Of a DNA stretch of 64,000 bases, positions 55,905-64,000 are shown in pieces. The notes under the pieces were generated by a model, which was not told the DNA's origin, searched no databases, and saw nothing but the letters and a program-made list of their open reading frames with translations. Origin of the DNA: Euonymus europaeus (Eukaryota; Streptophyta; Magnoliopsida; Celastrales; Celastraceae); the NCBI GenBank assembly GCA_963580455.1, contig OY756958.1, positions 7,762,501 through 7,826,500 on the forward strand. The letters are read 5' to 3'. Each line of letters begins with the position of its first letter. Position 1 is the stretch's first letter. The position numbers were made by a program, and so were the translations under genes.

Positions 55905-56080
55905 ACAGAATTAGAATGCGGCCATGTGGGAAATGGGCTGCTGAAATCAAAGACCCAACGAAGGGGTTTGGTTTTGGCTTAGAACCTTTAATACAGCCGA
56001 GGAAGTGGCAAGGGCTTATGATGCTAAAGCATGCATGATAATGGGAGATTAGGCTAATCTGAATTTCCCTAGGGTTACTC
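55905..56080 (+). pseudogene. AP2/ERF-domain pseudogene fragment
   Basis: The first frame reads RMRPCGKWAAEIKDPTKGF. After a one-base shift at a GGGG run it reads TFNTAEEVARAYDAKAC, a MGD, a stop, and ANLNFPRV. This is the DNA-binding core of ERF transcription factors ([37 protein letters not shown]..A..NFP). Trp of RPW is Cys, there is one frameshift and one TAG. The N-terminal YRG part and the rest of the gene are not recognisable. The pattern is closest to ERF-type rather than DREB-type domains. Confidence 0.75.
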
Positions 56081-57576
56081 AACATACTGATCAACACTTA
56101 TCTACAAAGCCTAGAACTAGCCTAACGAAGAAATGTAATGCTTGGTTTGCTGTGGGTCGAGTAAACTATTTTGTTGACCTGTATTTGAAGGGTCATGTAA
56201 TTTAGGTTAGTTCTGATCTCATTAGATTGCAATGTACTTTGTATGTGTATGCATCTTCCATTTTGCTTTCAAAGTTGTCTATCCCCACTCGATCAAAGAT
56301 TGTGGATATACATTTTAGAAGCCTACTATTGGGAGCCCCTTCTAATACATTTTTTACAAATCATGGTTAACTGTTTCTTCTTTGATTTCTTCAGGTGAGG
56401 GACTAAATATACATCATCTTTCTGCTATTAACTCTATGAATTTGAATGTTGTAAAGCTTGGGTAAGTTCTTTCACATTCTTAAACGACCTCTTCTAATTT
56501 TCTTATGTACTTTATTTTCCAAAAGTGATGACAATGGCTGTTGAAGTTTTTCTTTGTCTTGCGATAGGTCTAACTTCTTTATGTCATGTGAATTGATCAT
56601 GCTTTCTCTATATCTTTTGCCATAAATTGTCTTGAAGAATTTAGGATGATGATCATCAATTTTAGAGCCATTACATTTGAAACTGTTCTTTTTATGAAGC
56701 CATAGTTTTCATATTCGAAAAATTTTGCAGTACATTTATAATATTAAGGGATACAAATTGATTTTAAGATCAATGTCTTTCACCATGGTAGCAGATTTTT
56801 GATTTGGCTTTTTGACATATCATATATTGAGATTTTAAAGGCTTCAAATGTTCTGTTAGAGAAGGACTTTTTAAACCAAAGCCCAATTGATGATTGCGCT
56901 CACCAATTGGTAACTTGAGATCATTGTTAGATATCTAAATTTAATTCCTTTATTAAGTTGCTCTCTCCAGCTCAACTCTATGGCCATCATTCTTGATGTT
57001 GTCTTTTATCAATTTATGCACTTCAACTCTATGGCCATCATTCTCGATGTTGTCTTTTATCAATTTATGCACTTTTCAATAGCTACCTTATAAACTATGA
57101 AGTTCTAGAAGCCAAATATAAATCGTCATACAATTTATTCGTTATAAATCGGAATTTCTCTAAGTCCTAAACCTAATCCTATGACAATGCTTCCAAATAT
57201 ATAATAATGATATATTTTTATTGAAAATGCTTAGGTGTATCTATGACCTGAATTGTCTTGTCAGGTATACGTATGTTGCATATATTCTAATTGCTGCATT
57301 TACAACATAGGTGGATGTGAACATTTAAGCTCAACCTGGCAAATGTATGTAAGAGAGGCCTCCATCTCACATGTCCACAGGGGTAGGTAAATAATTGGAT
57401 GCTATAGTGAAAATTATGAATATATGATGGCAACTCCCATTTGGTGTTAGCTTTGAAAAGCTTAATGATCCAAATGATGTATATAATCCCAAAAAATGAT
57501 GGTCACCATTTACAATAGATGATACTTTTGGGTTTTATTTGCTACATTCACTATCACTTTTATTGGGTCAATGAGT
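56081..57576. other. Intergenic, no gene; 51-bp tandem repeat at 56973-57073
   Basis: CAACTCTATGGCCATCATTC begins at 56973 and 57024, two units of 51 bases with one difference. The rest is AT-rich without recognisable domains. Confidence 0.6.
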
Positions 57577-58560
57577 TTACTTTGATGTTCCTTTCTTGAC
57601 ACTGCAATAGTTGTGTTTGACATGTTGGGATTGTGCAACCTGCCAAAATATAAAGGACTCATTGGCAACAACCAATGCAGCAGTGTTATCACAAAAAATT
57701 GTCACGGGATCAGATGCTGATTTGAAATTTTCTAAATGCTGCAGGAAACTTCTTAATGAAACTACATCTTGAGTTGCTGCAGAACAAGCTACGTATTCAG
57801 CCTCCATTGCGGACAAGGCTACATAGGATTGCTTTTTGCTACTCCATAGTATAATTAGCAAGAAAGCACATCCTAAAGTTGATTTGCACTGATCAATATC
57901 TCTGCCCCAATCAGCATTAGAGTAACCAATCAGTTGCAAATCTTTCTTTCCTTGGTAACATAGCATGTAGTCTGAAGTTCCCTTCAGCTATCGCAAAATC
58001 CTCTTGACTTGCCATCCAGTGCTTTTGACCAGGGTTCGATTGATACCGACTAACCAAATCAAGAGCATAGTATATGTCAGCACATGTGCACATCATTGCA
58101 TACATCAAACTACCAACAACACTAGTATAAGATACGTTGGACATCTTCTCTTTCTCTTTTGGAGTCTTAGGACATAGATCAATACTTAGGCTCAAACTTT
58201 TCTCAACAGGGGTATACATTGGCTTGTTATCTTGCATATGATAGTGCTCCAACATCTTTTTTATGTAAGTATCTTGAGATAAACCCAAAAGCCTTTTAGC
58301 ACGATCTTTTATGATCTCCACACCAAGTACGTAGCTAGCCTAACCCATATCTTTCATTTCAAAGTTTGATGATAACCAATTTTTAGCAGTATCAATCATC
58401 TCTTTGTTATTTCTAGCTAATAGAATGTCATCGACATACAAGTAAAAATATTACAAAACCATCACTCGAACGTTTTAAATACACGCAATGGTCATCTTTC
58501 ACCATCCTAAAGCCATCCTCTTGGATTGCTTGATGAAACTCATTGTCACCTCAGTGGCAA
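57577..58560 (-). pseudogene. Ty1/copia RT and RNase H fragment (Tork-like)
   Basis: Minus strand. Near 58430 is YVDDILLA (the copia RT active site), followed after shifts by DRAKRLLGLSQDTYIKKML, then CPKTPKEKEKM, VVGSLMYAMMCTCADIYYAL and RYQSNPGQKHW at 57917-58321. RNase H follows at 57577-57966 with YSNADWGRDIDQCKSTLG, WSSKKQSYVALSAMEAEYV and FCDNTAAL. The family and the run of the C-terminus fit Tork-type elements rather than SIRE. No LTR of its own is seen; the right end abuts a SIRE-like LTR piece. Confidence 0.85.
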
Positions 58561-58579
58561 CATTCACATCTGAAATCAC

Positions 58580-58912
58580 TAAGCTAACACAGGAGGGGGG
58601 TTGAATTGTGTCTCCAAAAACTAAGTATAAACCCCAAATACAAAACCACAATCTAAAAACTCACAAATGATCAAAACAGTGTCTAGAGTACAAATTTGTC
58701 AACCAACCAAGTAGATAATATTTGACCTAGTAATTCAAGTTGGAATGCAACGAAATTTGGTATGTAATATCACAACACCTTAATGAATACTATATAAAAA
58801 ATTTAGATAAAAATTCAAAGTCTAGCTATATGAACAGTGCATGGACGGATTGCTATTCCAGAAAGTTAACTATAAAAAATATACCTAGAATCCACTAATC
58901 ACAAGTTGTTCA
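58580..58912 (-). repeat. SIRE-like LTR 3' portion, minus orientation
   Basis: The minus strand ends with ACACAATTCAACCCCCCTCC, a stretch commonly seen near the ends of SIRE-type copia LTRs. 58708-58912 is the inverted counterpart of 61051-61255. It borders the opposite-facing LTR at 58912/58913. Confidence 0.6.
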
Positions 58913-61255
58913 TGTTGGACCATATGTCCTACATTTATGTTTTGATGCAAAATACCTATTGGACTATTTGATTGTGCTTATCTTTGGATGAATTTGGATG
59001 AATCATGAAATGTATTTTCTCTACTAATTTAAGCTTCATTATATATCTTTGGAATCATGTTTGATCATATTTGATATGAATTTGATGATTTTGGACTTGT
59101 TCATTTTCGCACTACAAAAATTGTTCAAACATCACACTGTGCACATGTTGGTTGAATTATCATAACTTATTCATATGATCTCTGATTGACTTGATTCTTG
59201 TTTTGAAAATTATTTAAGACACTCTGGAATTTTTCATTGTGAAATATTGTCAGGTCAATTTTAAGTCTATCATGTTCAATTTGTCAGTTGAAATTAATTC
59301 ACTAGTGTAGTTGTGAAACTAGCCTAGTTGAGATTTGCATGATCAAATTGAATGACCAAACGACCTCAATTATAAGTGAAATTTTTTATGCACATTCTTA
59401 TATAGATAAATTGATTTATCATGTGCTTACTTGAATTTTATTGAGCTTATATCATATTGGTTAACCCAAGTGCAAGCATTGAAGCTCTTTGAGCTTACAA
59501 GCAAAACTGGAGTGTTCTATCACTCATTTCTTTGTAGGTAAAAATCATACACTTATTTGGGACATTAATTGAGGATATAAAATGGTCATGGAGTATTGAG
59601 GTTTCATTGTTTAGGCACTTAGAACCCGAAATCCCCTAGGAAACCCTATTTGGGAGCAATTGAGTTTATGTGAGCTACATTGAAGGATTTATTTAGGAAA
59701 TAAACTAAGACATATTTATTGAGAAATTTGACCAAATTTGTAGTGAAGAAGACTTAAATTGGTGCAACCCATTCTTATCCAAAATAGCCTAAATTCCTCA
59801 AATTGACCTTCCATGGGTTAGACTAAGTTGAATTAATGTTGGATGATTTATTTGGAGTAGGGGCTCGGTCATAACCCTTCTAGAAAGCCTTAGGAGCCTT
59901 TGGAGGGAGTTTGAGAAGCCTTGGATTCATTTGAAATCAAATGAAAAAGATTGGAGCCAAAACACTTGGACGAAAATTGTCCACATCACCGTGTACTATT
60001 ATGTTCTTATTTTCAAGTATTTTGGGGGGAATTTCGTGTGTGCCTTGCAAGGGTTGTTTGGTTGATTGTTGAAGCCTTTCTAAGCATGAAGAAGAGTTTA
60101 ACAAGAAGCACAAAATATCCAAACAAACCTTGGAGCCAAGATTTGAAATTTGAATCAAAGGTTGACCAAAAGTCAATAACGGCTAGCCTTTCAATGGTGT
60201 TGATTGATTTCATTTTTAAAGATTAAGGGCAGAGATTATAAGTTTATTGAGGGATGAGATTGAAGATTAAAAAGATCCAATGGCCAAGATTAAATGAAGA
60301 CAAATGAAGAGGAAAGTCATGCTTCATTCCACACTTGGAAAACTCATGTGCAAAAATTACCAAGAGAGCTTTTGTTCTTGATTCTACAATTTTTGAGTGA
60401 TCTTTTCTTGATCTTTTGATCATCATTTGCTGAGATTATTATCATCATCTTCTCTTCATCAACCTCAAGCTAAGACACACTTTCAAGCCAAAATCATTAA
60501 GGTATTTCTTTGAGTGTTCTTGAGTTACTTTCCACAAAGCTTCTCCTAAACTTATTTCCATCTTTGTGAGACTTTGTGTGAACCTTTGGTTGAGTGAAAG
60601 CCACGAATTTGAGCCAAATTTATATCCTACCAGTGAGCTTTACATTGAGAGATTAAGTGTTCCTCATCCAAATAGCTTAGAACTAATCTTGAGAGAACCA
60701 AAAACCAAATCACTTGTAAAAGTCCCTTTCGAGGGCATTACCTTTGAGAGGTGTGTGAAAGTTTAAGGTTAGCTTCAAACCTTGGTGGTGTACAAGTTTG
60801 GGGTGTGCTTGAAAACCCTAAATTTGCGGTGAACTTGCAAAACCACTTATATCCTTTAGTGGATTTGGAAATCCTAAGCTTGAGAGCTTAGGTAGTGGAT
60901 GTAGGTGTGAGCACCGAACCACTATATATCCTTGTGCACTCTAATTTTTTATGTCCTTTCTTGTTTGGTGCTATTAGTGATTTGTGTGCCTTATAAATTG
61001 ATATTAGGGTGTTGCTTGCTGCCATTGCTTGTTGGGATATTGCTTGTGGTTGAACAACTTGTGATTAGTGGATTCTAGGTATACTTTTGATAGTTAATTT
61101 TCTGGAATAGCAATCTGCCCGTGCACTGTTCATATAGCTAGATTTCGAATTTTGATCTGAATTTTTGATATACTATTAATTAAGGTATTGTGATATTGCA
61201 TAACAAATTTCGTTGCATTTGGACTTGAATTGCTAGGTCAAATAATATCTACTTG
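58913..61255 (+). repeat. SIRE-like copia LTR, plus orientation, 3' end missing
   Basis: Starts TGTTGGACCATATGTCC and includes ATGTTTTGATGC near the start, and GTGGATGTAGGTGTGAGCAC-CGAACCACTATATATCC near 60895-60928, in line with SIRE LTR layout. It is about 2.3 kb. Its last 205 bases are inverted relative to 58708-58912. The expected CCCCCCTCC end and primer site are missing, replaced by the GC-rich LTR at 61252. The short open frames inside (such as 59951-60226 and 60566-60766) are not proteins I recognise. Confidence 0.62.
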
Positions 61256-61877
61256 AGGTCGAGGTCCAGACGAGGAGGCAATGGACTGGGCGCAGCCCAA
61301 GGAGCCTAGGCGCAACGCCCAGTCCAGTGGGTGGGCGGATGCAGAGTAGGTGCAGAGGCGCCTAGGCGCGCCCCGCCTGGGCGGGAAAATCCTGCACGCC
61401 CAGGATTCCGCCCAGTGCAACGCCTGAAGGAATTCTTTGATAAGGCTAGGGCGCCTAGGCATGGGGTGCTAGAGATATACTCTATGCATGTGGGTGTATG
61501 TAGAATATCTATGTTGTGAGAATATAACCATTTGGCACGGTTGTGCTTGCATGTTGATGTGGATGATGATTTTTGGTTATATTTGATAATATATGAATCT
61601 GTGTGTAGATTTATATGTGATGCCATCAGTTTGTGCATGCTGGTAGTGGATGGCCTGAGGCCTAGAGTCAGGATTGCATGTGGTTGAGGCCCGAGGCCTA
61701 TGTTTGCTAGGTTGCTAGTGTGATGTTGTTGTTGCTGCGTTTCTGATGCAGGTGGGCACTCTCCGATATACGGGGAGGTGCCGCCGGATTTTCGGTTGAT
61801 CTCGGATGTTCACACTAGTGACCTAGGAAGGGTGCGGAGAGAGCACCTAGTCGCGTCTCCGGAATCGGGGCGTGACA
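61252..61877 (+). repeat. Del/Tekay-like LTR, GC-rich
   Basis: 61260-61460 is strikingly GC-rich with palindromic GGCGCCTAGGCGC runs. 61747-61877 carries GGGCACTCTCCGATATACGG and ends CGGGGCGTGACA, the same layout as 17814-17962. No target duplication can be seen; it lies between SIRE LTR and SIRE gag pieces that are not contiguous with each other. Confidence 0.65.
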
Positions 61878-61878
61878 A

Positions 61879-63499
61879 AAAGTTCTAAGGAGCTTACCTA
61901 GAAATTGGAGTGAGAACGTTACCGCCATCGAGGAGGCCAAAGACTTGAGGACTTTGAAGTTGGACGAGCTCATTGGGAGTTTGATGACTGATGAGATAAA
62001 ATTATTGAATAGAGTGGATGAAGAGCCTCAAAGGAAGACGGGCATTGCCCTAGCCGTGACTACTAAACCTAAAGGGGTCATGGCTTCGAAGGTGAAGGAT
62101 GAAGAGAACTCTTCAAGTAGTGAAAGTGATGAGGATAGTGATGATGAGATGGCAATGATGGTGAAGAACTTCAAGAAGTTTGTGAAGAACAAAAGAGGAG
62201 GATTCAAGAATAGGAAGTTCAAGGGAAAGGAGAAGGAAAGAGAGAAGCCATCTTGCTTCAATTGTGGCAAGGTTGGCCACTTCCAAGCCGAATGCCCCGA
62301 AGCATCCAAGAAATCTCACAAGGGAAAAGGCAAAGAGAAGAAGAAGGCATTGAAAGCAACATGGGATGATTCATCATCAAGCTCATCAAGTGAGGATGAG
62401 ATGGAGCGTAAGGCACACTTTTGTCTTATGGTAAAAGAGGAGAAAATTGACTCATCTTCTCAAGATGAGATGGTATGCTTCAAATCTTCATCCAATCCAT
62501 GCCAATGGTACTTGGATAGTGGATGCTCAAGGCACATGAGTGGAGATCGAACCTTATTTACTTCATTCAAGGAAAAGAAGAATGGTGGTTATGTCACTTT
62601 TGGAGACAATTCCAAGGGAAAGATTCTAGGCATAGGATCGGTTGGTAAGGGTTCCTTTTCTCTAGATGATTGTCTTTTGGTTGAAAGGTTACAATTTAAT
62701 TTACTTAGCATTAGTCAATTAGCGGATAAAGGATATGATTCTTATTTTAAGAAAGGTAAATGTTGTATTATAGATGAGCATGATAATATCATTACATCCG
62801 GTGTTAGAATAGGTCATATGTATACACTTGACTTGAATATGATGAATGATAATATGACATGTTTGATTTCTTCTAATGATGTTGTGTTGCATTGGCATAG
62901 AAGTTTGGGTCATGTAGGTGTTTCTACTTTGAGAAAGCTTAGTTCAAAAGAATTAGTTAGAGGCTTACCCAAGCTGAAGTTTGGTGATTCAATTATATGT
63001 GAACATTGCATTAGAGGTAAGCAAATTAAGGAGTCTTTTAAATCAAAAAATGTTGTTTCTACTTCTAGGCCACTTCAACTATTGCATATTGATTTGTTTG
63101 GTCCTAGTAGGACAAAGAGTTTAGGTGGAAAGTATTATGCATTTGTTATTGTTGATGATTATTCAATATTTACTTGGTGTTTGTTTTTAGCTCATAAAAG
63201 TTATGCATTACATGAGTTTAAATCTTTCATTAAAAGAGTGCAAAATGAGCATGAATTGCATGTTTCCAAAATTAGGAGTGACCATGGAGGTGAATTTGAA
63301 AACTATGGATTTGATGTTTTATGTGACTCTTATGGTATTACACATAATTTTAGTGCACCTCGAACACCACAACAAAATGGAGTTGTTGAAAGGAAAAATA
63401 GGATACTGCAAGAGTTAGGCAGAACCATGATGCTTGAATATGCCTTACCTAAACACTTTTGGGCCGAAGTCATAAATAATACATGTTATGTCTCTAATA
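61879..63499 (+). pseudogene. pol: SIRE-like Ty1/copia gag-pol (gag C-terminus to integrase core)
   Basis: The frame is open without a stop from the LTR junction at 61878. Order: Gag capsid C-terminus (LRSLPRNWSENVTAIEEAKDL, then LDELIGSLM), a Ser/Asp/Glu-rich linker, the zinc knuckle CFNCGKVGHFQAEC near 62255, protease WYLDSGCSRHMSGD near 62510, GAG-pre-integrase LHWHRSLGHVGVSTLRKL near 62888, and the integrase core (LLHIDLFGPSRT, RSDHGGEFEN, QQNGVVERKNR with the catalytic Glu). At 63500 the frame crosses into inverted sequence and stops at 63537. The 5' half of gag and everything from the integrase C-terminus on are missing here. Well preserved, so probably a recent element before rearrangement. 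Confidence 0.9.
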
Positions 63500-63500
63500 G

Positions 63501-64000
63501 GTTGAAGTGGCCTGGAAGTAGAAACAACATTTTTTGATTTAAAAGACTCCTTAATTTGCTTACCTCTAATGCAATGTTCACATATAATTGAATCACCAAA
63601 CTTCAACTTGGGTAAGCCTCTAACTTATTCTTTTGAACTAAGCTTTATTAAATTAGAAACACCTACATGACCAAATCTTCTTTGCCAATGCAACACAACA
63701 TTACTAGAAGAAATCAAACATGTCATATTATCATTCATCATATTCAAGTCAAAGTGCATACATATGACCTATTCTAACACCGGATGTAATGATATTATCA
63801 TGCTCATCTACAATACAACATTTACCTTTCTTAAAATGAGAATCATATCCTTTATCCGCTAATTGACTAATGCTAAGCAAATTAAATTGCAACCTTTCAA
63901 CCAAAAGACAATCACTTAGAGAAAAGGAACTCTTACCAATCGATCCTATGCCTAGAACCTTTCCCTTGGAATTGTCTCCAAAAGTTACATAAGCACCATT
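63501..64000 (-). repeat. Inverted duplication of the SIRE-like pol segment
   Basis: The reverse complement of 63501-64000 matches 62581-63079 over its full length with about 5% differences and one or two indels (protease end through GAG-pre-integrase). The spacer is about 420 bases. On its own strand it carries at least one frame break near 63750. It continues past the window edge. Confidence 0.93.

Noticed and set aside
59951..60766. Short open frames in the SIRE-like LTR
   Set aside because: Lie inside an LTR, on both strands, without similarity to known proteins.
61238..61638. Minus-strand frames over the GC-rich LTR
   Set aside because: Composition artefact of the palindromic GC-rich core, with no domain.

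Overview
This window is nuclear DNA from a flowering plant, most likely a eudicot. It is AT-rich, has spliced genes with GT-AG introns, and is dominated by plant lineages of LTR retrotransposons (Ty3/gypsy chromovirus-like and Tat-like; Ty1/copia SIRE-like and Tork-like), with MULE and PIF/Harbinger DNA transposons and an RTE-type LINE fragment. I see no bacterial, organellar, tRNA or rRNA gene. Only one host gene looks intact: a TBC-domain Rab GTPase-activating protein (TBC1D13 type), nine coding exons between 29959 and 41377, 446 residues.

Layout. 1-12654 is a stack of nested insertions: a MULE with a FAR1-like transposase (terminal inverted repeats at 412 and 12654) holds a 628-bp TRIM (829-1456) and a solo LTR of Ogre/Tat style (3306-12111, target duplication CCTAT). 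That solo LTR was in turn entered by a 5.1-kb Ty3/gypsy element (4137-9235, target duplication CTTTT). 14341-17463 is the 5' LTR and gag-protease half of a Tat element, cut off before reverse transcriptase. 17464-17962 is a Del/Tekay-like LTR end. About 17963-23170 is a decayed Tat element (copy A) that has lost its RT. 24700-29510 is LTR-derived rubble with two satellite-like arrays and a small family of hairpins. 29800-41400 is the TBC gene, with large introns swollen by old insertions.

42875-49511 is a second member of the copy A family (copy B) with both LTRs and a target duplication; it keeps RT, lacks integrase, and carries an antisense reading frame with its own TATA box. 50112-54816 is a PIF/Harbinger element with Myb-like ORF1 and transposase, which also holds a fragment of an NLR resistance gene. 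55905-56080 is an AP2/ERF pseudogene. 57577-64000 is a mosaic of copia pieces: a Tork-like RT/RNase H fragment, two SIRE-like LTR pieces in opposite orientation, a GC-rich Del/Tekay LTR, and a SIRE-like gag-pol that ends in an inverted duplication running off the window.

Functionally the region is a transposon graveyard around one housekeeping membrane-traffic gene. The points most worth a second look are the PIF element with the captured NLR fragment, the antisense gene in copy B, the multi-level nest at the left, the hairpin family at 25.5 and 29.3-29.5 kb, and the inverted gag-pol duplication at the right edge. All family names rest on reading motifs by eye; no database search was possible.
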